A stretch of DNA of 38,147 bases, from assembly GCA_030610815.1 (NCBI GenBank), contig JAUWRA010000003.1, forward strand, positions 1 through 38,147. The letters are read 5' to 3'. Source of the stretch: Methanosarcinales archaeon. GTDB taxonomy: Archaea; Halobacteriota; Methanosarcinia; Methanosarcinales; Methanocomedenaceae. The notes beneath the pieces are model-generated. The model did no database searches. It had not been told where the DNA came from and worked only from the letters and a program-made list of their open reading frames with translations. A program made the position numbers and the translations under genes. Each line of letters begins with the position of its first letter. Within the stretch, counting starts at the first letter, position 1. Shown here piece after piece: positions 17,986 to 25,900 of the stretch.

Positions 17986-18130
17986 TTAATCTCCCTCCTC
18001 ATTTAAAATTCTTATGTATTCTTCCACCAGAGACTTCCCCATTCCCAATATCGGGGTAATCTCCTCACTTTTCATCGTCCTGTTCTTTTGACACCCCGTT
18101 AGTGGAAAAACAAACGTAGTGCCCCACGTA
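17986..18130 (-). pseudogene. C-terminal remnant of a transposase-like ORF (possibly DUF1670)
   Basis: A minus-strand frame is open from about 18130 to the TAA at 17986 and ends in SEEITPILGMGKSLVEEYI, with an internal ATG at 18075. The pattern 'x-x-I-x-x-x-hG-x-S-x-x-LVEEYI' is a helix-turn-helix-like segment that reminds me of the end of DUF1670 proteins, common transposon-linked ORFs in Methanosarcinales. Only about 45 residues remain and no upstream part is found, so it is a fragment. Family assignment is from memory and uncertain. Confidence 0.35.
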
Positions 18131-18222
18131 ACTTGTTTTTATACAATTTATTCGGTATAATGCTTATCTCGTGCAAGCATGCGCAACATATATATGTGAT
18201 GACCTATATATGTAAGTATGAG

Positions 18223-18252
18223 GCTACACATGTCGTGTAGCAGATATATAAG
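18223..18252 (+). promoter_or_regulatory. Operator-like palindrome next to TATA box
   Basis: GCTACAC (18223-18229) and GTGTAGC (18235-18241) are perfect inverted repeats with a five-base spacer. They abut a TATA-like GATATATAAG at 18243-18252, about 36 bases before the ATG of the PepSY protein. A dimeric repressor here would block TBP/TFB. The winged-helix regulator encoded 1.5 kb downstream is a candidate binder (inference). Confidence 0.55.
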
Positions 18253-18287
18253 CAACACATTGAATAAAAAAACGAAGGTGAAGAAAA

Positions 18288-18812
18288 ATGAAAAACAATA
18301 CAACAATTGCACTCCTGCTTGCAGCACTTGTCCTTGGTACAGTTGGGGCAGGTGTCGTAAGCGCAGGAACGAATGACGCTCAAACCGGCAATAGCTGGTA
18401 CGACTGGATGGCAGACCACATGAGATTTGGCAGAGGCTACGGCTATGGCATGATGGGTGCTGCACCCGGATTCTGCGGAGGATACGGTAGCTACGCACCG
18501 GTTGCACCAGGATATGAGACCAATGCTCAAGAAGTAACAGTCTGGACTGTTGAAGATGCACTCGAGATCGCACAGGAACAGATCGATAGCGATGTATCGG
18601 AAAACAACATCTACCAGATGGGCAGATGGTGGATCGTTTACTTCACAGATGATGACGGTACTATCGAGCAAGCTTACATCGATGCTTTCACAGGTGAAGT
18701 AGTGGAAGATATTAATACAGCAACCCAGCAGGCATATGGGTCTACAAACACCCGATCCTACCGTGGTGGAATGGGCTACGGCATGGGCTATGGAATGATG
18801 TATGGCTACTGA
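18288..18812 (+). CDS. Secreted PepSY-domain protein, Gly/Tyr/Met-rich
   Basis: A 174-residue exported protein. It has a clear signal peptide (TIALLLAALVLGTVGAG, likely cleaved after VVSA), a glycine/tyrosine/methionine segment (GRGYGYGMMGAAPGFCGGYG), a PepSY-type domain at about residues 83-145 (VWTVEDALEIAQEQIDSD, WWIVYFTDDDGTIEQAYIDA, FTGEVVED), and a C-terminal GMGYGMGYGMMYGY tail. PepSY domains are thought to bind or inhibit partners outside the membrane; here the Met/Tyr-rich ends suggest metal contact, which is inference. GGTGA precedes the ATG. A palindrome and TATA box lie just upstream. It heads a plus-strand group of small membrane proteins and a regulator. Confidence 0.75.
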   Translation: MKNNTTIALLLAALVLGTVGAGVVSAGTNDAQTGNSWYDWMADHMRFGRGYGYGMMGAAPGFCGGYGSYAPVAPGYETNAQEVTVWTVEDALEIAQEQIDSDVSENNIYQMGRWWIVYFTDDDGTIEQAYIDAFTGEVVEDINTATQQAYGSTNTRSYRGGMGYGMGYGMMYGY

Positions 18813-18843
18813 GTCATACGTCACCATTTTTAGTGAATAGTCA

Positions 18844-18857
18844 CGGGCGTTAGCCCG
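18844..18857 (+). terminator. GC-rich hairpin after PepSY gene
   Basis: CGGGC-GTTA-GCCCG forms a perfect five-pair stem 31 bases past the stop. There is no following T-tract, so it may be an mRNA 3' structure or processing site and not a terminator. Confidence 0.35.
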
Positions 18858-18955
18858 GCGACAGTAGCCGCCTGGATACTGCCCAATCTTCGATTAGAAA
18901 TCTGAGGCATGACTAAAATTGCAGATGAAGCAGAATGAATAAAGAGGTGTAAAAG

Positions 18956-19051
18956 ATGGTAACAACTGAAATGACATTTGATGAAGCAAAAGAGATTCTA
19001 AAAAAATGGTATCAATACCATGTGTCGCTGACTGACATTGTGATGAACTAA
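18956..19051 (+). CDS. Small ORF, 31 residues
   Basis: Too short for the ORF track. It reads MVTTEMTFDEAKEILKKW and ends shortly after in LTDIVMN. A GAGGTG site is placed about eight bases before the ATG, the same site used by both neighbouring small membrane-protein genes. The EAKEILKKWY stretch is amphipathic and loosely like the short helical SHOCT segment, but I would not assign it. It lies between the PepSY gene and the first small membrane-protein gene, all in one direction. Confidence 0.45.
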   Translation: MVTTEMTFDEAKEILKKWYQYHVSLTDIVMN

Positions 19052-19111
19052 TATGAATTAAGATAAAATGAAATTAACGTATAAAACAGTTCTAAAAACG
19101 AGGTGAGAATA

Positions 19112-19336
19112 ATGATGGAATATGGCGGATATGGAATGGACGGAGGCGGTTTTGGTCTCGGGTTCATAGGTCCGATCATCAATATCATCATACTTTTTGC
19201 GATAATATGGGCAGTATCATCCATGTTTAACAACAGGCGTGATGGTGGAGATAACGATTCAAGGATCGTAAGACTTGAAAGAGACACCGAACACACAAGG
19301 GATACGCTTGAAAAGATACTCAAAAAACTTGAATGA
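19112..19336 (+). CDS. Small membrane protein, Gly/Tyr-rich head and coiled-coil tail
   Basis: Seventy-four residues: a glycine/tyrosine/methionine-rich start (MMEYGGYGMDGGGFGLGF), one transmembrane helix (IGPIINIIILFAIIWAVSSMF), a charged linker and a heptad-like tail (SRIVRLERDTEHTRDTLEKI). ATG 19112 is chosen over the track's GTG because GAGGTGA lies five bases ahead. Architecture and order match the next gene, so the two are paralogues. It recalls bacterial small SHOCT-type membrane proteins near metal-stress genes, but with a coiled coil in place of SHOCT. Function unknown; the tail probably mediates oligomerisation inside the cell. Confidence 0.65.
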   Translation: MMEYGGYGMDGGGFGLGFIGPIINIIILFAIIWAVSSMFNNRRDGGDNDSRIVRLERDTEHTRDTLEKILKKLE

Positions 19337-19387
19337 TTTCGTTTAATTGGGCTTTCAATGCAAATAAAGATGTGTGAGGATGCATAA

Positions 19388-19462
19388 ATGCGAAAGAATA
19401 ATACACTGCAAAGCATGATACTCCATGAGGCAAAAGCCCGAATATTACAACGAGGTGAATAA
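19388..19462 (+). CDS. Tiny upstream ORF, 24 residues
   Basis: MRKNNTLQSMILHEAKARIL followed by QRGE and a TAA. A GTGAGGA sequence precedes the ATG. Its stop codon is one base before the TTG start of the next membrane protein, and the GAGGTGA site of that gene lies inside its last codons. It may serve mainly to couple or control translation of the downstream gene. It may also be non-coding. Confidence 0.35.
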   Translation: MRKNNTLQSMILHEAKARILQRGE

Positions 19463-19463
19463 T

Positions 19464-19706
19464 TTGGCATACAATTCGATGATGGACATGATGTATGGCA
19501 CAGGATACAGCCCATACAGTTCGGTATTGAGCTTTATCCTGAATATTGTAATTATATTGGTGATTGTAGGTGTGGTAGTCGCACTGCTAAATAAGTCCGA
19601 TTTTGTCGGATCCGGCAGCAGTGACCGCCTAACGAGAGTCGAAAAAGATGTGGACGATATCAAGAGAATGGTAGAGGATATTAAAAACAAACTTGATGAG
19701 ATATAA
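19464..19706 (+). CDS. Small membrane protein, paralogue with coiled-coil tail
   Basis: Eighty residues from TTG 19464, which sits four bases after GAGGTGAATAA; the track start at 19425 reads through the tiny upstream ORF in another frame and is not supported. The layout repeats the previous gene: a Met/Tyr head (MMDMMYGTGYSPYSS), one transmembrane helix (FILNIVIILVIVGVVVALL), then a tail RLTRVEKDVDDIKRMVEDI with coiled-coil heptads, comparable to RIVRLERDTEH in the neighbour. The duplication implies that the proteins act together, perhaps as a hetero-oligomer. No catalytic motif. Function unknown. Confidence 0.65.
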   Translation: MAYNSMMDMMYGTGYSPYSSVLSFILNIVIILVIVGVVVALLNKSDFVGSGSSDRLTRVEKDVDDIKRMVEDIKNKLDEI

Positions 19707-19736
19707 TTCCCATTTGCATAATTTTTCAGATCAAGC

Positions 19737-19752
19737 GTTAGCATTGTCTAAC
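19737..19752 (+). promoter_or_regulatory. Inverted repeat upstream of winged-helix regulator
   Basis: GTTAG-cattgt-CTAAC ends 11 bases before the ATG of the regulator, in the right place for autoregulation. The half-sites differ from the GCTACAC palindrome upstream of the PepSY gene. Confidence 0.35.
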
Positions 19753-19763
19753 CGGGTTTTAGT

Positions 19764-20057
19764 ATGACAAAAACACTGCAGCAGATCGTAAATATAGGTG
19801 AGGCTATTTCTCACCCACTCAGGTTGAAACTCCTGTACATGCTCTCTGAGCGTGAGTGGTATGTGTACGAGCTTGCCAAAGAGTTGAATATTTCACGGCA
19901 GGTGCTGTATCTTCATTTAAAGCGACTTGAAAAAGCAGATTTTCTGGAAAGCGACCTGCGACTTGAAGATGACGATATGCGGGCAAAGAAATTTTTTAAG
20001 TTGAAGGGGTTTGAGGTTGAACTTGGAGTGGATGACCTTACACCGTTATTCGAGTAA
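19764..20057 (+). CDS. ArsR-like winged-helix transcriptional regulator
   Basis: A 97-residue single-domain winged-helix protein. Seen: IGEAISHPLRLKLLYMLSE, the ArsR-type entry helix; YELAKELNISRQVLYLHLKRLEKADFLES, the helix-turn-helix with recognition helix; and a wing with DDDMRAKKFFKLKG. Proteins of this type in archaea respond to metals, heme or redox state, but no CxC or other metal-sensing cysteines are present here, so the signal is unknown. It follows the small membrane-protein genes and is convergent with the methyltransferase. It may control the PepSY and small-protein group through the palindromes described above. Confidence 0.8.
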   Translation: MTKTLQQIVNIGEAISHPLRLKLLYMLSEREWYVYELAKELNISRQVLYLHLKRLEKADFLESDLRLEDDDMRAKKFFKLKGFEVELGVDDLTPLFE

Positions 20058-20070
20058 AAACAAGAGTGAT

Positions 20071-20670
20071 TCATGGCTTTGATCTTATTAACCTGAATAC
20101 ATCCTTGAGTGCCAGATGCTTTTCTTCAACTACCGAAAGCCCTGCCTTCCTGATGTTTTCTACAGTCTTACGGTTCAGGTTCACACCCATAAAGAACACT
20201 GAAATCGGATTCAATACGTTTTCGAGAAATGTGAGCATACGATTGCTGCTTCGCATGTGCTCAAGATTTATCACCAGACCATCCGGCTTACAAACCCGCC
20301 GCATCTCAAGAAGTGCTGCAACCGGATTTGGTATGGAACAGAGCACAAAAGTTGTTATGACGTAATCAAAACTATTGTCAGCAAAGGCAAGTTTTTCTGC
20401 GTCCATCACCTGAAGTGAAATATCATCCATCCCCTCCATGCGCTTTTTTGCATGTCTTAGCATTTTTGGACTGATATCAATTGCTGTTACTTTGCAGTCC
20501 TCGGGGTAGTATTCAAGGTTCTTTCCGGTTCCGGTACCAACCTCCAGCACACTACCATGCAGATCCGATAGTACTGCACGTCGCCATTTTCTGAACAGGA
20601 ATAGTTCAACAGGCGCTTCCATCATGTCGTAGATGAGTGAGATCCGGTCATATTTTGAAAGCACTGACAT
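20071..20670 (-). CDS. Class I SAM-dependent methyltransferase
   Basis: A 199-residue methyltransferase of the UbiE/type 11 group. Motif I is VLEVGTGTGKNLEYYP, the acidic post-I motif is VTAIDISPKML, then VMDAEKLAFADNSFDYVIT and the motif II/III region FVLCSIPNPVAALLEMRRV followed by KPDGLVINLEHM. The C-terminal segment FLENVLNPISVFFMGVNLNRKT is seen in membrane-lipid or quinone methyltransferases, so a lipid-like substrate is possible but unproven. It is encoded downstream of ccmF in the same direction, about 100 bases away and separated by an inverted repeat, so co-transcription is uncertain. Confidence 0.8.
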   Translation of the reverse strand: MSVLSKYDRISLIYDMMEAPVELFLFRKWRRAVLSDLHGSVLEVGTGTGKNLEYYPEDCKVTAIDISPKMLRHAKKRMEGMDDISLQVMDAEKLAFADNSFDYVITTFVLCSIPNPVAALLEMRRVCKPDGLVINLEHMRSSNRMLTFLENVLNPISVFFMGVNLNRKTVENIRKAGLSVVEEKHLALKDVFRLIRSKP

Positions 20671-20747
20671 TGAAAAGATGTTGGTCGTTATATGTTATTA
20701 TTGTAATGCTCAGGAAACGATTTTACGATCGATTATGTGGCAACATT

Positions 20748-20798
20748 TACAGGATTTACAGGATTGGATCCTATCCTGTCAATCCTGTTTATCCTGTC
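20748..20798. repeat. ACAGGAT inverted repeat array overlapping ccmF 3' end
   Basis: Two copies of ACAGGATT on the left (20749 and 20758) face three of ATCCTGT on the right (20773-20797) around a GGATCC centre at 20766-20771. The array can fold as a long hairpin. The ccmF stop codon (20779-20781) lies inside it, so the last residues of CcmF (RQDKQD) are encoded by the repeat. It may also act as a transcription terminator or processing site between ccmF and the methyltransferase. Confidence 0.75.
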
Positions 20799-22971
20799 TG
20801 AAATTTTCATTTTCTTGAGATTTTCTGCATTTTAATATGTAAGTAATTAGGGATACGACAACAACCCCGGCCAGAATTACAATAAAAGCATACGTATAAC
20901 CCAGCATTTCATACACAAAGATGGCTATGACAGTTACTATGGCAACAGTTACTGGAATAGATAAAGCTAATATCTTACATTCTTTTGTTTCCAAAGATAC
21001 AATATCAGATACAGGCTTACTCATGCCAAGTGCCAAATATGATAATATCCATTCTTTCTTACGAATAACATCAGATGAAAGTGTGAGTAACACACCTAAA
21101 ATCAGCAGCACACATCCACTCCACATCAAACTTGCAAAGGGCTGCTTTTTAACATTTATTTCGATTGTCTCAAGCTCAATCTGGTGCGCCAGTGCTCCAT
21201 GGAATTCAATCTGGGTATCTGAAAGCAAACCGAGTCTTATCGCCGGGCGGGTAATATATCCAAATTGCCGGCTTTTCAAAAAAACAGGAGTTGCTTTATA
21301 CTTTTTATAGTCAATTACTTCAACATCCACGATCTGATACCAGTCCGATCCTTCCTGCTCAACTCTATAATCCAAAAACCGCAATACTATGCCCCCATCT
21401 TCTTTGGAAACTCCCTTCTCAGATAAACTATAACTAAAATTATGTGTAGTTGCAAAGGAAGTGCTCAGAATGGCACCAAGAATAATGAAAACAAACCCCA
21501 CATGAATAAAATTAATCCCATTTAAGTGGAGCGATGCTGTTTTATTCCTAATCCTCAAATCTTTCATCGTTTTAAAGATGACACTACCTGTAACAAAGAA
21601 AAAAGCAGGTATATAAGAAGTAACAGAAATTGAACCTAATATCCTTTCAAAAGATGAACCAGTGTGGGATGCTGCTACAGCATGGGTACCGTACGGTACT
21701 GCTACAGCGAGTATAATGGAGACTGTGAAATAAATAATGCCAACATAGGCCAGTGTGCGGTTCTTCACTCTGCCATACAGCATGCAGATACCGGTAAGAT
21801 AAGACAGGACTACAATAAGGGGATAAAACAATATATTATAAAATTCCATTGGAATAATTATCGCCCGGCCCAAATAACCGAAAATTAAATACACAGTAGG
21901 TCCCCAGAAGGCAATAAATGCCATCATGATCATTATCAATATTGTAAAATAAAAAGTATTGGATGGTTTTAAAATATGAATGCTGTCTGATGTAGTTTGT
22001 CCAGGCTCAACACGCCTTAAAGCCAGCATTAATGAAAAAACAATAATAATTGCCATAAAAACAACAATCATCCACCATGTGGGTGTTCCGGGAAAGCTGT
22101 GTATGGAACCAAAAACATCGCTTCTTGCTAATAAAGTCATATATAAAGATCCAAGAAATGTCCCGATACATAACAGCGGGAACAATCTCTTATATTCTCC
22201 CACATTGAAACGAACAATAGCATGCAGGGCAGCAGTCAACAAAAGCCATGTGCACATTGAAAGCGCTTGTATCGGGTCCCACTGCCAGAAACCGTTCCAG
22301 CCTAAAAGACGATTAGCCCATATACCGCCTGCGATTATACAAATGCTTAAAAATAACCATGTGATCCGGAGAAAATTTTTACTATCCGGCATATTCTCTC
22401 TCTTTGTGAGATAAGCCAGCGACATGGCAGCAGGAATGATTGCAAACGCATACGCAATAAATGTCGTGAAAATATGCAGCGGCATTAAAATATCCATAAG
22501 TTCCGGGCTGATGCCATTTCCAGTGGATGGCAAAGAAGCTCCACCCACCGCGAATATTGATCTAAAAGGTGTCATCGTAATTGTCAGGACAAGCAAAAAA
22601 GCACAGCCTATTAAAGCATATACATTAGTGATCATAGCTGTCCGGTTGTGTATCCCATGCACTTCTGTATACAGCAATACTACCATGAGGGAAAGCCATG
22701 CCCATATCAAATACGTTCCCTCCTGCCCTACCAATATAGCAGCCAGCCGATAAAAAACCGGTAGTTCAGCACTGCTATGCTGCCAAACATAGAACAGACT
22801 GAAATCCAGAAATACAAAGGCAAATACCAGCAACAGCACAGCAAGTGTTGCCAAAAAAGTTGCGGTTCTTAATAGCTGTATGCTTGTTTTTATTCTGCCA
22901 TTAAACATATAAACAGCAGCTGAACATGAAGATAACAAACTGATGTATAAGAGCATGTTCCCAATATTCAT
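20779..22971 (-). CDS. ccmF: CcmF/CcsA-type cytochrome c heme lyase component
   Basis: CcmF transfers heme to the CXXCH cysteines of apocytochromes outside the membrane. This 730-residue polytopic protein carries the family landmarks: YVWQHSSAELPVFYRLAAI and GQEGTYLIWAWLSL near the N-terminus, PLHIFTTFIAYAFAIIPAAM, the tryptophan-rich heme-handling segment LGWNGFWQWDPIQALSMCTW (the WWD-type motif, with FWQWDP for the usual WWFWDP), and LLARSDVFGSIHSFPGTP. A large extracytoplasmic loop and a last helix follow. ATG 22971 overlaps the stop of the giant cytochrome (ATGA), so maturation factor and substrate are translated together. CcmA-E and CcmH are not in this window. The final residues fall in an inverted repeat array. 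Confidence 0.92.
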   Translation of the reverse strand: MNIGNMLLYISLLSSCSAAVYMFNGRIKTSIQLLRTATFLATLAVLLLVFAFVFLDFSLFYVWQHSSAELPVFYRLAAILVGQEGTYLIWAWLSLMVVLLYTEVHGIHNRTAMITNVYALIGCAFLLVLTITMTPFRSIFAVGGASLPSTGNGISPELMDILMPLHIFTTFIAYAFAIIPAAMSLAYLTKRENMPDSKNFLRITWLFLSICIIAGGIWANRLLGWNGFWQWDPIQALSMCTWLLLTAALHAIVRFNVGEYKRLFPLLCIGTFLGSLYMTLLARSDVFGSIHSFPGTPTWWMIVVFMAIIIVFSLMLALRRVEPGQTTSDSIHILKPSNTFYFTILIMIMMAFIAFWGPTVYLIFGYLGRAIIIPMEFYNILFYPLIVVLSYLTGICMLYGRVKNRTLAYVGIIYFTVSIILAVAVPYGTHAVAASHTGSSFERILGSISVTSYIPAFFFVTGSVIFKTMKDLRIRNKTASLHLNGINFIHVGFVFIILGAILSTSFATTHNFSYSLSEKGVSKEDGGIVLRFLDYRVEQEGSDWYQIVDVEVIDYKKYKATPVFLKSRQFGYITRPAIRLGLLSDTQIEFHGALAHQIELETIEINVKKQPFASLMWSGCVLLILGVLLTLSSDVIRKKEWILSYLALGMSKPVSDIVSLETKECKILALSIPVTVAIVTVIAIFVYEMLGYTYAFIVILAGVVVVSLITYILKCRKSQENENFRQDKQD

Positions 22972-25900
22972 CTAAGCCGTCTCCAGATTAAATATAACAT
23001 TGCAATAAAAATTAATATAGGTAGGATATCTCTTAATATAAGCTCAATAATTGCAAATCCCACAGGCTTTTTCACTGTGAGCACACCGATATCTACATTA
23101 CTCCATTTTCCGGAAGAGTCTTTCACATGTACAAAAATAGTATGCTTTCCTAAGGATAGGTCTGATGTTTCTATCACTGCCCCAAGCAAGACAGATGAAT
23201 CAGATGACCCGCCGACCACAAATTCCAGAGGCATCCCGTATCCTTCCCGACCCATATCATCAATGAAATATTCAGCACCCGTTACTTTTGTAAGCGTTGG
23301 AAGCACCACTGATGCCTGCAAGAGGCTCGTTTCTCCCTGGAATACTTCCTCAGGATTCAATGTGACTGCCAGACGAGGTATAAACTGGGTAGTTGCGAGA
23401 GTATGGAAACTTATAGGGTCAGCCCCGCCGTGACACAATGTGCAGTTAGGTGCCAAACCATGAGCTGTACCCGAAGGTGAGAGACCCTGGGTACCCATAT
23501 TCGTGGCATTGAAAGGTGTAGCTCCGCCGTGATATGTATGACAGTCCTTGCATTTTGTAACATTCCCTGCGGTCCAGTTCGGCCAGCCAGGGTCTTGTAC
23601 AGTACCCATAGGATAAGAATCAAAGTGGAATCTGTTCTCTCCTGTGACATTGTGACATGAGTCACAAGTTATTGTAGCATCTGATACTGTGTGCGAAATG
23701 GTTGCCATGGTTCCCCCTATGATCTTCAATGACCTGACATGGTCCATTAGGGATTCGATGTCTTTATGACAAACACGACAGGGCTCAAGGACTTCGTCCG
23801 TAACTTCGCCCACAAAGTACGTCAGGTTATGATATATATCAGCCTCCTCATTGTGACAAAGGACACATGTAGTAGTTTGATTCGTCATTTTAATTTCTGC
23901 ACCTGCATAATGGACAGTGCCGTATTCAGAGTGACAGTCGACGCACAGTATGCCTTCAAACGGCTGATATTCCTTCCCTTCATGTTCAGGATGACAATCC
24001 AGGCACTCAACATCATGTCTGACCGCGCCTCTGAAAGTGCTCTTGCCCAACAATGTCGGGGTATGGAATTTACTAATACCCTCAGGAGAGTGACATACAT
24101 CACAGCCGGAAATAACTTTTATACCGGATCCGTGGCGCAGTACCTCTATCAGCGCTTCTGATTTGTGGGGGAATTCTCCTTCAACGCTGTGACACGGGAA
24201 GCAATAGCCCATGGTCTCGTTTCGGTATTCTCTTACTTCAAGGTTTATGTGTAATGTTTCATTAGTGGCGTTATGACACACACGACAGGTGTACTCATTG
24301 CGTTTCAGGGTGTTTACACTATCATCCGGTGCACCCGGATAGTGTGTAATAATTGGACTCAGGTTGAATTCATCTGCCCGCTGTTTGTCAACGTGGCAAT
24401 CTTCACAATTCCTTGTTATGGTTATTCCTTTGTCATGGAATGTCGTAACTCCCTCACCTGCATGGCATAGTGTGCAATCATTATCTGCATTGTGTTTTGT
24501 AACCTGTGGTGCATCTCCCCATATGGGTGCATTTGTTTCATTGTTATGGCATACATCGCAACTGGATGTATCTAAAAGGTCTTCCCGTGTTGAATCATGG
24601 GATGTTGCAGCCTTTACATTTTTAGAGGTGCCACTAATGACAGCATTAAAGTGACAGTCCCAGCATGTTGAATCTGTTGAGATTTCAGAGCCCTGGTAGT
24701 GTGTATATATCTGCGTTGCATCAAATTGTGAGTACCCATGACAGCTAATACAGGTTTTTGGCGGGCGCTCACCAAGGTAGGGCGTAGGATGCTCATCCGG
24801 CTCGCTGCCATTGCCGTGACATGCCCAGCATGCTTTGTTTGCCTCGTCAGTGATAAAAGTGTTAAAGGTTGCATTTTGATTCAAATAAGCATGCACACCT
24901 TTTTTAAATGTATCCACATCGATTTTAATGGGGGCTACTCCATTTCCTGCATGGCAGCTGATACAGTCCGAGCTGTATTCGCCAGGTGAAAGGGTATACA
25001 CATGGAATGTCCCTGGTTCCTCTCCAACTGTTATGACACTATCCAGCGGCAGGTCCCTTAATAATTTCTTAGTCTGTAGTATCCATAAGTCACCGTCCAG
25101 GACTATCTGCTCACCTGCAATGAGCCACACATCCTTTAGTATAATAGCCTGGGTTGTTGTACCAACAAAAACAATATCCAGTTTTGCGCTGAATACATCA
25201 ATATCCCGGTCGAATATCCGTTCTTCATATATGAAATTACTTCCCTCATTTATTATTGTATCTTCTACCAGCGTTTCATTTTTATACAGTTGCAGCCGTG
25301 TAGCAGTGCTTTGCAGGTTTACATCTGCAACATAAAGATTATAACCTTCTCCAAGATCCCAGTATTCTCCCATCCTGAGCACTTTTTTATCACTCTTTTC
25401 GAAATTGACATATATACGTCCCAGAGTGACATTTTCATCATCTTTATCCAGGATATAGTAATCCCTGCCGTCCGGTTCATTTGTACGATATTCACGATCA
25501 TGGCAGGCATAGCACGCTATGTTATCTGTTTCTCTGTGGATGCGTGATGCAAGCACATCACCTGACAATTCAACAACGTATGCATATGGATTTATTCCTT
25601 TGAATATTTTGGTTATTGTGAAATTTACGATACTGGTGTTGTCATCTTCTATCCCGCTGATCTCGAAATTAAGCTTATCACCCAGGGACAGGATGTCACG
25701 TTCAAGCAGTTCACCATCCTTTTCAAAGATGAACATGGCAGCATTACTTGTGGTTTCTAATAACGTGATGGAATAATTATCCACAAGTTTCCACGGCCTG
25801 CCTGCAATGATGGTTTTTTCAACAAAGGCATAATCCGTATGGTTTCTTGGATCAGGTGCATTGCCCCATTCCTCTGCATTGTCTTCATCGAGATGACAGT

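Larger units (their letters stand above)
17812..18287. other. 475-bp gap with repeat copy, transposase-like remnant and promoter
   Basis: No intact gene longer than 30 codons. From left to right it holds a copy of a dispersed 28-base repeat (17927-17954), a minus-strand coding remnant (17986-18130), an AT-rich stretch with repeated TATATATG elements (18189-18213), and the operator-like palindrome and TATA box of the PepSY gene. Confidence 0.5.

Noticed and set aside
18204-18827. 207-residue minus-strand ORF
   Set aside because: Mirrors the PepSY gene and its promoter; the plus strand has signal peptide, domain and ribosome site.
20748-20798. CRISPR-like repeats
   Set aside because: Units are 7-9 bases, inverted and nearly contiguous; there are no spacers of regular length and no cas genes.
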